A stretch of 64,000 nt of DNA from CBDFLD01 sp965249005 (GTDB taxonomy: Bacteria; Acidobacteriota; UBA6911), in the NCBI GenBank assembly GCA_965249005.1, contig CBDFLD010000021.1, positions 496,001 to 560,000 of the forward strand, read 5' to 3'. Both the position numbers and the translations under genes were made by a program. Every line of letters begins with the position of its first letter. Positions within the stretch are counted from its first letter, which is position 1. Shown here piece by piece: positions 44,581 to 53,654 of the stretch. A model generated the notes under the pieces. That model ran no database searches and was not told the DNA's origin. It saw only the letters and a list, made by a program, of their open reading frames with translations.

Positions 44581-44673
44581 TAGGCATCTCGCTCCGCGAG
44601 ATGCCACTACGCAAACTCGCGCCGTGAGTTGCACGCAGGTATTTCCAAAAAAGCTGCTCACGGAGTGAGCAGC
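44581..44673. repeat. REP-like palindromes, family A, three copies
   Basis: 44584-44604 (GCATCTCGC and GCGAGATGC around TCC, GTAG before it), 44611-44632 (CAAACTCGC-type arm, one bulge), and 44653-44673 (GCTGCTCAC and GTGAGCAGC around GGA). The last lies just before the ribosome binding site of the next gene. Confidence 0.75.
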
Positions 44674-44686
44674 TTGCGGAGGACGC

Positions 44687-45679
44687 ATGCGCTTGGTTCA
44701 ATACAGAAGGGGGGACGGTCCACGACAGCTGGGGGTGGTGGAATCCGGCGGAAATACGATTTCCGTTGTGCCCCGCTTCCACACGACGTACGAGCTCGCA
44801 CAGGCCGCCATCTCGCAAAGCAAAACGTTGAGCCAGGTCATCGAGGTGAGCGCGGGAACGGAAAAGGTGTCTTACGACGAGCTGATTGCCGAGGGAAGCG
44901 TCTTGCCCCCGGCCAGTCATCCGGACCCTGCCCATTGCCACGTGACCGGCACGGGCCTCACCCACCTTGGAAGTGCCGACGCACGGAACAAGATGCACCA
45001 GAAAGCCTCGGAGGCCGAAGAAACGCTCACCGACTCCATGAAGATGTTTCGCATGGGATTGGAGGGAGGGAAACCGGAGAGCGGCAACGGCGTGCAACCC
45101 GAGTGGTTTTACAAGGGGGATGGCAGCGCGCTCGTTGCGCCCGGAAGTCCTCTGAAGATGCCCGACTTTGCCGGCGACGGCGGAGAGGAGCCGGAAGTGG
45201 CCGGCATCTATCTCATTGCGGGGGATGGCACGCCGAGGCGCATCGGCTTTGCGCTCGGCAATGAATTCTCGGATCACGTCACCGAGCGAAAGAACTATCT
45301 TTACCTGGCCCACTCGAAGCTCCGGGATTGCTCCATCGGGCCGGAACTGCTCACCGGCGCGTTACCGCAAGACATCAGAGGATCTTCTCGGATCATTCGC
45401 GACAGCCGGGTGATCTGGGAGAAGCCTTTTCTCAGCGGCGAAGCCAACATGTCTCACTCGATCGCCAACTTGGAGTTTCACCACTTCAAGTATCCTCGGT
45501 TTCGGCGGCCGGGAGACCTCCACGTTCACTTCTTCGGCACCGCGACCTTGAGTTTCGCGGACGGGGTCAAGGTCGAGCCCGGCGACATCTTCGAGATTGA
45601 AGCTGCTGAGTTTGGCAAACCACTCCGAAACCCGATGGAGCGCGACTGCGCCACCGCCCCGGCCGTCGAAGCCCTATGA
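44687..45679 (+). CDS. GguC/AraD1-type fumarylacetoacetate hydrolase-like protein
   Basis: 330 residues, with GGAGG six bases before the ATG. The segment PAHCHVTGTGLTHLGSADARNKMH and the following acidic residues (KPEWFYKGDG, GNEFSDHVTERKNYLYLAHSK) are the GguC/AraD1 pattern of the FAH fold, which binds a divalent metal. The family acts on 2-keto-3-deoxy sugar acids or related dehydrated acids. Next to the dehydratase, the two could run consecutive steps of sugar-acid breakdown. Confidence 0.8.
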   Translation: MRLVQYRRGDGPRQLGVVESGGNTISVVPRFHTTYELAQAAISQSKTLSQVIEVSAGTEKVSYDELIAEGSVLPPASHPDPAHCHVTGTGLTHLGSADARNKMHQKASEAEETLTDSMKMFRMGLEGGKPESGNGVQPEWFYKGDGSALVAPGSPLKMPDFAGDGGEEPEVAGIYLIAGDGTPRRIGFALGNEFSDHVTERKNYLYLAHSKLRDCSIGPELLTGALPQDIRGSSRIIRDSRVIWEKPFLSGEANMSHSIANLEFHHFKYPRFRRPGDLHVHFFGTATLSFADGVKVEPGDIFEIEAAEFGKPLRNPMERDCATAPAVEAL

Positions 45680-45767
45680 GCCTTGCGACGGTCAGGAAGT
45701 CTTTCAACCCCGCCTGCGGATTAGGTAAAATGAGTCGAGCAGGTTTGAAAAACTCGGAACACAAGTC

Positions 45768-48700
45768 ATGAAAAAGAAAAAAGCCTTCATTCGATCGGTC
45801 CCGCTGCTTTCCCTCCTGCTTGTTTTCGGCTCTGGTGCAGCCGGGCAGGAACCGGTGGACACCAGCTCATTGCATCCGCCCTCGGAAACTGGCCAGCCAG
45901 CACGAAAGATCGTTTTCAACCGAGAGGTCCGGCCGATTCTCTCCGAAAACTGTTTCGTGTGCCACGGTCCGGACCGAAACACGCGCATGGCGGATCTGCG
46001 GTTGGATCGACGGGAGAGTGCGACCAGTGAACGCGGCGGAAGACGAGCGATTGTTCCCGGCAGTAGTCCGCAGAGCGAGCTCGTTCGAAGGATTCTTCAC
46101 CCCGATGAAGCGGTGCGAATGCCGCCCACGGGAGCGGGTCTGAGTCTCACGAAGGACGAAAAGAAAACCTTGACGGACTGGATCAATCAGGGTGCCGAAT
46201 ATGAGGCTCACTGGTCTTACATCAAGCCCCAGCGCCCAAACCGCCCCCATATAGATAGGACACAGGCTCTGTCGCCGGAGTTGACCGAGTGGCTGGCGAA
46301 TCCGATCGACGGCTTCATCTTGGCCAAGCTGACCGAGCACAGGATGAAACCTTCGCCGCGCGCGGACCCGGCGACGCTCATTCGTAGGTTGAGCCTCGAT
46401 CTGACCGGGTTGGCTCCGACATCGAAGGAAGTGGATGCCTACCGGGCTGATCCTGGGGACGGTGCCTACCCGCGCCTGGTGGATCGGCTTCTTGCCTCGC
46501 CCCACTACGGCGAGCGCATGGCGATCCACTGGCTCGACGTGGTGCGTTACGCGGACAGCAACGGCTACCACGGCGATGAGTTTCGCAGTATCTGGCCCTA
46601 TCGTGATTACGTCATCGATGCTTTCAATAGTAACAAACCGTATGACCGCTTCACGGTGGAGCAACTCGCCGGCGATCTGTTGCCCGAGCCGACGCGCGAG
46701 CAGCAGATCGCCTCCGGATTCAACCGTCTGAATCAAATCACGGCTGAAGGAGGATCACAGGCGAAGGAATATCGGGCGAAGTACAACGCGGACCGGGTGC
46801 GCGCCGTCTCCAACGTTTGGCTGGGGGCCACTCTGGGCTGCGCCGAGTGCCACGATCACAAGTTCGATCCCTTCAAGACCGAGGACTTCTACAGTTTTGC
46901 CGCCTTCTTTGCCGATCTCGACGAAGACGATGTCTACCCCATCCATGACGACTGGGCGCCGATCATGAGGTTGCCAGACGCTGAGCAAGCGGCCGAGCTG
47001 GCACGTCTGGATGCCTTGCTGGCCAAGCTCCGAAAGACCGCGCGCTCTCCTACAGATGCGCTGTCCAAGGGACAGGGGAACTGGGAAGCGGAGGTCGCCG
47101 CCGCCGGCGGCATTGAGGGTGAGTGGATACCGAAGCGACCCATCGAGTACCTGTCGCTTGGAGGCGCCACGCTGGAGCTTCTCGACGATTTTTCGATGCT
47201 CTCGAGCGGAATCGTGCCACTTCAAGAGACCTACACGTTGACGCTTCAGACGAATCAAAAAGCAATCACCGGCATTCGACTCGAGGCCCTCGACCATCCC
47301 AGCTTCAAGCGAGGCCTGACGCGATTGCGTCACGAGTACCACATGAACGAGTTCGAGGTGGAAGTCCTCGACAAGGGCTCCCAAAAAGGGACGCCCGTGA
47401 AAATCGTCAAGGCGGAAACGGATGTCAAGGGAGGCGAAAAAAAGATCGGCAACGTCATCGACGGGGACATCAATTCGGCCTGGTACCACTACAGCCAGGA
47501 GGCGTACGCGCGAGATACCATCAAGGCTGTGTTTGCCTTTGACAAGCCAATCCGCGGCGGCCGCGGCACCCAGATCCGGGTGAAGCTGAAGCACATGGGC
47601 GGAGCGATGTTCGATCGCACTGCGTTTGGCCGCGTGCGCCTCTCGTTGACGACGGCGGCGGCTCCATCGCTCGCGGCGGACGACGCGGCTCCGGAGCTGG
47701 TGGTCGATGCGGCGCGAAGTAACAAGACACGTCCCGCCGAGGTTGCCGAGATCATCGCCGCTTACTACCGCACCATTGCGCCGGAACTCGAAGACGTCCG
47801 CGGCCGGATCGAGGAAGGCAAGCTGGCGAGAAGGAAGTTACTCAAGGAGATTCCGACGACCCTGGTATCGAAACAGAGGATGAAGCCTCGGGAGGTTCGC
47901 GTCCTGGTTCGAGGAAGCTGGATGGACGAGTCGGGAAAAGTGGTGGGCCCGGCCCTTCCTTCTTTCTTGCCGCCACTCGATGTCGAGGAGCGCCGTCTCA
48001 CACGCCTGGATCTGGCGAACTGGTTGGTCTCCGAGCAGAATCCGCTGACGTCGCGCGTGTTCGTCAACCGGTTGTGGAAGCACTTCTTCGGTCGAGGGCT
48101 CTCTGCCACGCTCGACGATCTCGGGTCTCAAGGGGAGTGGCCGACGCATCCGGAGTTGCTCGACTGGCTGGCCGATGAGTTCATGCGCAGCGGCTGGGAC
48201 GTCAAGCACATGGTCCGGCTGATCGTGACTTCGGAGGCCTATCGTCAAACCTCGAGCGTGGATGAGGCCACGCGGAACCGCGATCAGGACAATCGATGGA
48301 TCGGACGTCAAGCGGCGTTTCGCCTCGAGGCCGAGCTGGTGCGCGACATGGCACTTGCGGTCAGCGGGCTTCTCGATCCCGACATTGGCGGTCCCAGTGT
48401 CAAACCGTATCAACCGGAGGGCTACTGGGAGCATCTGAATTTTCCCAAGCGGAAGTACAAGCACGACGTGGGTTCTGCTCAGTACCGGCGGGGTTTGTAT
48501 ACGCACTGGCAGCGTACGTTTGTGCATCCAAGCCTGAGAGCCTTCGATGCTCCCACGCGAGAAGAGTGTGTGGCGCAGCGCGCCATCTCGAATACGCCCT
48601 TGCAGGCATTGGTTTTGCTCAACGATCCCAGTTATGTGGAGGCGGCTCGCGTCTTCGCTGCCCGGATCATAGTCGAGGGGGGACTCACGGCCCAAAGCCG

Positions 48701-48941
48701 ACTGCGATGGGCCTTTCGTCAGGTCGTGTCTCGATCACCGTTCGCCGATGAGGAATCGGTTCTGGTCGAAGTGTACGACAAGCATCTCGCCGAGTATCGT
48801 TCGGATGTGGCGGCGGCCACGGCTTTGCTCGAAACCGGACTGGCTCCCGCGCCGGAGAACCTCGATCCGGGAGAACTGGCGGCTTGGACGTCGGTTGCGC
48901 GCATCCTGTTCAACCTCCACGAAACGGTGACTCGATCATGA
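45768..48941 (+). CDS. PSD1/DUF1549/DUF1553 exported cytochrome-type protein
   Basis: 1057 residues. After a signal peptide comes a planctomycete-type cytochrome domain with CFVCH (62-66), DUF1549 (residues about 150-390, with GYHGDEFRSIWPYRDYV) and DUF1553 (about 700-1000, with NRLWKHFFGRGLSATLDDLGSQ). A long beta insertion lies between them. The family is tied to sulfatase and polysaccharide breakdown loci. The end overlaps the next gene as ATGA, so the two are co-translated. Confidence 0.88.
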   Translation: MKKKKAFIRSVPLLSLLLVFGSGAAGQEPVDTSSLHPPSETGQPARKIVFNREVRPILSENCFVCHGPDRNTRMADLRLDRRESATSERGGRRAIVPGSSPQSELVRRILHPDEAVRMPPTGAGLSLTKDEKKTLTDWINQGAEYEAHWSYIKPQRPNRPHIDRTQALSPELTEWLANPIDGFILAKLTEHRMKPSPRADPATLIRRLSLDLTGLAPTSKEVDAYRADPGDGAYPRLVDRLLASPHYGERMAIHWLDVVRYADSNGYHGDEFRSIWPYRDYVIDAFNSNKPYDRFTVEQLAGDLLPEPTREQQIASGFNRLNQITAEGGSQAKEYRAKYNADRVRAVSNVWLGATLGCAECHDHKFDPFKTEDFYSFAAFFADLDEDDVYPIHDDWAPIMRLPDAEQAAELARLDALLAKLRKTARSPTDALSKGQGNWEAEVAAAGGIEGEWIPKRPIEYLSLGGATLELLDDFSMLSSGIVPLQETYTLTLQTNQKAITGIRLEALDHPSFKRGLTRLRHEYHMNEFEVEVLDKGSQKGTPVKIVKAETDVKGGEKKIGNVIDGDINSAWYHYSQEAYARDTIKAVFAFDKPIRGGRGTQIRVKLKHMGGAMFDRTAFGRVRLSLTTAAAPSLAADDAAPELVVDAARSNKTRPAEVAEIIAAYYRTIAPELEDVRGRIEEGKLARRKLLKEIPTTLVSKQRMKPREVRVLVRGSWMDESGKVVGPALPSFLPPLDVEERRLTRLDLANWLVSEQNPLTSRVFVNRLWKHFFGRGLSATLDDLGSQGEWPTHPELLDWLADEFMRSGWDVKHMVRLIVTSEAYRQTSSVDEATRNRDQDNRWIGRQAAFRLEAELVRDMALAVSGLLDPDIGGPSVKPYQPEGYWEHLNFPKRKYKHDVGSAQYRRGLYTHWQRTFVHPSLRAFDAPTREECVAQRAISNTPLQALVLLNDPSYVEAARVFAARIIVEGGLTAQSRLRWAFRQVVSRSPFADEESVLVEVYDKHLAEYRSDVAAATALLETGLAPAPENLDPGELAAWTSVARILFNLHETVTRS

Positions 48942-50395
48942 CACGAGATCAGGCCCGGCTTCAGGCAATGGATCCCTACACCCGCTTTCAACTTCGCCAG
49001 ACGCGGCGGCACTTTCTCAGCAACAGCGGCCGTAGCCTTGGCGCCGCGGCCTTGGCTCTCCTGCTGGGCGGACGGCAGCTGGCAGGCACGGATGGCAAGG
49101 ACGCATCGCGCGGCGTCCTCCATCCGCTGCATTTTGCCCCGAAGGCCAAACGCGTGATCTGGCTTTACATGGCCGGCGGTCCGTCGCATCTTGAGTCCTT
49201 TGACTACAAGCCAGAGCTTGCCAGAAACGCGGGCAAAGCGATGCCGGCATCGCTTACCGAGGGACAGCCGATCGCGCAGTTGCAAGACTCGGAGCTTCGC
49301 GCCAAGGGACCGCAGTTTTCGTTCGCGCGGCACGGCCAGTCGCAACAGGAAATCAGTGAGCTGTTTCCGCACATCGCAAAGGTGGCGGATGACATCTGTA
49401 TCGTACGGTCGATGAGGGCGGAGCAGATCAATCACGATCCTGCTCATACGTTCATGAATACGGGAACCTCGATCTCGGGCCGTCCGAGCATGGGAGCGTG
49501 GCTGACCTATGGACTGGGCAACGAAGCGGAAGACTTACCCGGGTTTGTCGTTCTCACTTCGGTAGGTGGCGGACAGGACCAGCCTATTGCCGCGCGGCAG
49601 TGGCACAGTGGCTTTCTCCCGAGCCGTTATCAGGGTGTTCGATTCAATTCCAAGGGCGATCCGGTCCACTACCTTAGCCGTCCGAGCGGCATCACTGAAA
49701 GTCGGCAGCGGGACACGGTCGAGGCGGTCGAGCGTATGAATCGCGAGCGCGCAAAGATGGTGGACGATCCGGAAATCGCGACCCGGATTCGCCAGTATGA
49801 GCTTGCATTCAAGATGCAGACCAGCGTGCCGGAGCTGGTTGATTTTTCTGATGAGCCGGCGCACATCCGCGAGCTCTACGGCGCGAGTAGGGTTGACGGC
49901 ACCTTTGCCGCGAACTGCTTGCTAGCGCGCCGGATGGCTGAGCGGGGGGTACGCTTCATGCAGCTCTATCATCGTGGTTGGGACCACCACAGCAACCTCG
50001 AGAAGGGAATGAAAATCGCCTCAGGACATGTGGACCGCGGTGCCGGCGCGCTCGTGACCGATTTGAAGCAGCGCGGGATGCTCGACGATACGCTCGTTAT
50101 CTGGGGTGGGGAGTTTGGCCGCACTCCCATGGCGCAGGGGGACGGCCGGGATCATCACATCGCCGGGTTTTCCATCTGGATGGCCGGCGGCGGAATCAAG
50201 GGCGGCGTGACTCATGGGGCGACGGATGATTTCGGCTATCACGCAGCCGAGAACATTGTCACCGTCCACGACCTGCATGCCACGATGCTCTACTTGTTGG
50301 GAATCGACCACAAGAAGTTCACCTATCGCTTCCAGGGACGCGATTTCCGCCTCACCGACGTCCACGGCGAAGTAGTAAAACCAATCCTCGCCTAA
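48938..50395 (+). CDS. exported DUF1501 protein
   Basis: Start ATG at 48938 overlaps the previous stop (ATGA), giving 485 residues. A Tat-like stretch (RQTRRHFLSNSGRSLGAAALALLLGG) is near residue 20. The DUF1501 pattern (KRVIWLYMAGGPSHLESFDYKPE, EFGRTPMAQGDGRDHH) resembles the alkaline phosphatase/sulfatase fold. These proteins are usually found next to DUF1553 proteins, as here. The exact activity is unknown. Confidence 0.88.
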   Translation: MTRDQARLQAMDPYTRFQLRQTRRHFLSNSGRSLGAAALALLLGGRQLAGTDGKDASRGVLHPLHFAPKAKRVIWLYMAGGPSHLESFDYKPELARNAGKAMPASLTEGQPIAQLQDSELRAKGPQFSFARHGQSQQEISELFPHIAKVADDICIVRSMRAEQINHDPAHTFMNTGTSISGRPSMGAWLTYGLGNEAEDLPGFVVLTSVGGGQDQPIAARQWHSGFLPSRYQGVRFNSKGDPVHYLSRPSGITESRQRDTVEAVERMNRERAKMVDDPEIATRIRQYELAFKMQTSVPELVDFSDEPAHIRELYGASRVDGTFAANCLLARRMAERGVRFMQLYHRGWDHHSNLEKGMKIASGHVDRGAGALVTDLKQRGMLDDTLVIWGGEFGRTPMAQGDGRDHHIAGFSIWMAGGGIKGGVTHGATDDFGYHAAENIVTVHDLHATMLYLLGIDHKKFTYRFQGRDFRLTDVHGEVVKPILA

Positions 50396-50398
50396 AAA

Positions 50399-50479
50399 GT
50401 AGGGACGTCCCCCACGTTTACCAGGTTTTGAAAGGTTCTCCGCTCGAGAAAACCCGGTAAACGTGGGGGACGTCCCCTA
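50399..50479. repeat. REPIN-like hairpin of family B repeats
   Basis: 50399-50433 and 50444-50479 are inverted copies of about 35 bases: GTAGGGACGTCCCCCACG, then TTTACCAGGTTTTG in the left arm; the right arm reads GGGTTTT on the opposite strand. About 32 of 35 positions pair. The hairpin sits between convergent genes and the complement of the TAG stop of the next gene is part of it. It could act as a bidirectional terminator. Confidence 0.75.
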
Positions 50480-51814
50480 TACTTCGCCGCCGGCCCACCA
50501 CGATTGGGGTTCCTCTCGGCCGCCGAAGCCGAGCTGCACGTCCAACCACAGCGCAGCTCTTCTTAGCCGCGTGCTTGCAAGCCAAACCCAGAAACGATAG
50601 TAGAGTTGTCGCCACCAGGTCGAGGTGTCCTTGTTGTAGGGGCAGACCCGCATGCAGATGCCGCAGTCGGTTCCCTGATTGCACCAGAAGTCGAAGCACT
50701 TCTCGGCGTCGACCGACCACTTGCGGATCCCAACGAAGTTGGATTGATTGATCGCGTAGACCTGAGATTCCCCGTCCGGGATCGCGCGCGGCGGACAGGC
50801 ATCGGAACACAGGCGGCAGACATTGCAGAACTCAGCCACGCCAAATCGAGTCGGCTTGTCGTGAGCAAGCGGTAGATCCGTAAAGATCTGGCCCAGCCGG
50901 ACACGGGGCCCAAACTCCTTGGTGATGAGCAGGGTGTGCCGGCCGTACTCGCCCAGTCCCGCCTGAATGGCGTAGGGGATTTTCTGGCCGGTATCGTTCA
51001 TCGAGGCCACCGCGCGGTAGCCCATGGCGTGGATAAACGTGGCGATCGCCTGCAGCGTATTCACGTCTTGTGAGTAGCCAAATCCAACGGCGACGCCGGC
51101 TGTGGCCGAAGGATAGGTGCTGAGAACCTCGTGATCCATCGTCGTGGCCACGACGATGGTGTTGCAAAGTTCTTCCGGCAAATCGACCGGTTTCTCGGCA
51201 TTGTTCCACGGATCGTAGGTGTGGGTGTAGTGCCAGCGTGGGTCCGTGGGTGCGACTCCGACCAGAGCGGCACCGAACATCCGAGAAACGCGCTTGATTT
51301 CCTTCGCCATTTTCTCCGGAGAGGATACCTCGAACTTCTCCTTGGCTGGAGGAAAGTAGACTTCGATATCGTCCTGGTAGCCGTCGACGCGGTTATTTTT
51401 GAGGTTGCGCTCGATCATCAAGTTGGTGCCGACCCAGCCCGCGAGCTTCAGGGCGAAGTCCTTGGCCGTGTATCCGTCGATATCGCGCGCCACCACGTCG
51501 GGCCGGTACATTGCCCGGAACCAATTGAGAACCTTGTCGGACTGAATGCGGCGGTCCCAGCGACCGCGGTTGTAGATGTCGTTGTTTTTGTTGAAGCGCT
51601 CGAAGTTGTCGAGGATCACGAAACCGCAATCCTTGTCCCGTGGGTCGTGCTTGGGGCCGGAGTACGGTCCTTCGTGGACGGGTTGAGTTTCAACCGAGAG
51701 CGAGCGATGGGGTTGCCGGCCTGAAGAGGGAGGGTCTGTGCCTTGCTTCCTTGTGTCCTCTTCCTTGCCAATGTGCTCTTTGCCGGTGGGGTCCGGTCCC
51801 CCCTGGGTACTCAT
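50477..51814 (-). CDS. cytosolic reductive dehalogenase-like iron-sulfur protein
   Basis: 445 residues. Two cluster motifs are seen: C330-x2-C333-x2-C336-x3-C340-P, and C384-x2-C387-x3-C391-P with Cys373 or Cys378 as a fourth ligand. The middle holds AGLGEYGRHTLLITKEFGPRVRLG, which resembles the region near the B12 site of reductive dehalogenases. The start ATG at 51814 has GGAG in front. There is no twin-arginine leader and no RdhB membrane anchor next to it, so a cytoplasmic role is likely. Epoxyqueuosine-reductase-like function is a possible alternative. Confidence 0.7.
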   Translation of the reverse strand: MSTQGGPDPTGKEHIGKEEDTRKQGTDPPSSGRQPHRSLSVETQPVHEGPYSGPKHDPRDKDCGFVILDNFERFNKNNDIYNRGRWDRRIQSDKVLNWFRAMYRPDVVARDIDGYTAKDFALKLAGWVGTNLMIERNLKNNRVDGYQDDIEVYFPPAKEKFEVSSPEKMAKEIKRVSRMFGAALVGVAPTDPRWHYTHTYDPWNNAEKPVDLPEELCNTIVVATTMDHEVLSTYPSATAGVAVGFGYSQDVNTLQAIATFIHAMGYRAVASMNDTGQKIPYAIQAGLGEYGRHTLLITKEFGPRVRLGQIFTDLPLAHDKPTRFGVAEFCNVCRLCSDACPPRAIPDGESQVYAINQSNFVGIRKWSVDAEKCFDFWCNQGTDCGICMRVCPYNKDTSTWWRQLYYRFWVWLASTRLRRAALWLDVQLGFGGREEPQSWWAGGEV

Positions 51815-51958
51815 TGCTCCATTCTAAAGAAGGCAGTGCGCGGTTACAAGCGAGGTGCGGTCGCCCGCTCCGCTCGCACCACCCCACGCGGCTGCTGGTA
51901 TCGTGTTTCGACAATCTCCGGTTCCATCCGTCGGGAAGCCTCCTTATAATCTCGGATC

Positions 51959-53614
51959 ATGATTCGAGCTGCTGCGCTCTTGTTGTTTTTCTCCGTTTCG
52001 ATGGCATCGTCCGCGTTGGCCGAGAAAGCGCGCCTGCGGGTCCGGGTTGTGGATGCGGATGGGGCGCTGCTGCCCTGCCGCGTTTGGGTGGATGCCGCGG
52101 GACAGCGGTTGTTTGAACCTGACGAGCCGTCGACCCATACCGTTTACGCAAGAGATCGCAGCTTCAGCTGTGATGGAAGGTTCGAAATCGAGGTTCCGCC
52201 GGGCCGGGTCACGATCCACGCGGAACGAGGCAAGGAATACCTGCCGATCGATCACAGCGTGGAAGTTTCCGCCGACGAAACCAAGGCGGTCGAACTGTTG
52301 CTCCGCCGCTGGGTGAACATGCCGTCCGAGGGCTGGTACAGCGGCGACATGCACGTGCACCTGGGGGTCGATAGCGCCGAGGTGCTCCGCCAGCTGGCGC
52401 TGGCCGATGATGTCCATTTCGTCCCGGCACTGACCTATTGGCTGCGGGAAACAGGAGAGTGGCCCAAGCAATGGCCGGATTGGGGACCGGAACGCGAGCG
52501 CGACTGGGCCGCCGGAGGCGCAGTCGTTGTGGACCCGCATCACCTCATTACCCAGGGCAATCTGGAAGTCGAGCGTATTCGAAAGGGAGCCGAGCCGACG
52601 TCGACCATCGGCGCGAGCTTGCTGTTCAACTTGAAGCGACCGATCACGGCGGCGCGTGTCGATCGGAATTTTCCAACCGACACCACGCTTCTGCTGCGAG
52701 CACGAGCAGAATCGCCCGACGCCGTCATCGATACCGACACCCCGTCGTGGGCGGAAACCGTCGTGGGAATTGCGCTGGGCCTCTACGATACGGTGAAGGC
52801 CTGCCACAACCACTACCATCGGGAACATACCTTGCCAGGCGGATGGGGAATGATCGGCACCTTCGAAGAAGGTGAGCCTCGAGTCGAGGACCGGGACGGA
52901 CTTTTTTACAGGACCAACGACCTCTACTATCGCTTCCTCAACTGCGGTTTTCGCCTTGCAGTCTCCGGCGGCTCAGCCGTCGGCGTGATGCCGCTCCCGA
53001 TGGGATACAATCGCGTCTACGTCCATATTGAAGGGGACCTGACCCCGGAGAAGTTCTGGGCGTCGCTCAAGTCGGGGAACTCCTTCGCCACCTCCGGACC
53101 GATGCTGACCATGTCCGTCGACGGCGAGCCTATGGGCGCGACGATTCGCCGATCCGCCGGCGACGCGGCCCCGCTGAGGGTGAAGGTGCGAGTTCGATCG
53201 ATCGACCGTCTGGAATCGCTCGAGCTCGTAGCGGATGGGCGCGTCATTCGCCAGGCAGACCTACGAGAATCAGGAGTGCTCCCGGTCACGGACGATCGCA
53301 ACCGGGTCTCGGAGGAAATTCTCGACTGGGAGGTGGTTGCGCCCCGGAGTGGTTGGATGGCGGCACGAGCGCTCTTTCGCGCGCCGGATGGCTGGCTGCG
53401 GCAGGCCCACACGAGTCCTGTTTACCTCGCGGTCGAAGGTAGGCCGGCAAGTCACCGGGCCGACGCGCTGTACATGATCCGCTGGATCGATCGCCTCGTC
53501 GAGATTTCGAGCAGGCCCGGAAGGTTCTCGTCGGAAGCGGACCGGCAGCAGGTCCAGGCCATCTACCGGCGGGCAAAGTCTGTGTACGAGAAGCTGGCGG
53601 CTCGTCCAGAATGA
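51959..53614 (+). CDS. CehA/McbA-like exported metallohydrolase (PHP fold)
   Basis: 551 residues with a signal peptide (about 20 residues). GWYSGDMHVHLGVDS carries the HxH metal motif of PHP enzymes. Later, ACHNHYHREHTLPGG and NCGFRLAVSGGSAVGVM supply further likely ligands. The N-terminal 110 residues look like a beta-sandwich and the C-terminal 120 like another. It is a paralogue of the gene at 1625-3424, with similar domain order. The substrate is not known. Confidence 0.75.
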   Translation: MIRAAALLLFFSVSMASSALAEKARLRVRVVDADGALLPCRVWVDAAGQRLFEPDEPSTHTVYARDRSFSCDGRFEIEVPPGRVTIHAERGKEYLPIDHSVEVSADETKAVELLLRRWVNMPSEGWYSGDMHVHLGVDSAEVLRQLALADDVHFVPALTYWLRETGEWPKQWPDWGPERERDWAAGGAVVVDPHHLITQGNLEVERIRKGAEPTSTIGASLLFNLKRPITAARVDRNFPTDTTLLLRARAESPDAVIDTDTPSWAETVVGIALGLYDTVKACHNHYHREHTLPGGWGMIGTFEEGEPRVEDRDGLFYRTNDLYYRFLNCGFRLAVSGGSAVGVMPLPMGYNRVYVHIEGDLTPEKFWASLKSGNSFATSGPMLTMSVDGEPMGATIRRSAGDAAPLRVKVRVRSIDRLESLELVADGRVIRQADLRESGVLPVTDDRNRVSEEILDWEVVAPRSGWMAARALFRAPDGWLRQAHTSPVYLAVEGRPASHRADALYMIRWIDRLVEISSRPGRFSSEADRQQVQAIYRRAKSVYEKLAARPE

Positions 53615-53654
53615 GCAAAAGCTAGAGTCGCCCCTCGGTCCGGCATCTGATTCC

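Noticed and set aside
43868..45313. 481-codon minus-strand frame over the dehydratase and GguC-like genes
   Set aside because: Both genes it covers have strong family motifs; this frame has none.
46755..47594. 279-codon minus-strand frame in the DUF1553 gene
   Set aside because: The plus-strand gene has a continuous family pattern; the antisense frame is a shadow.
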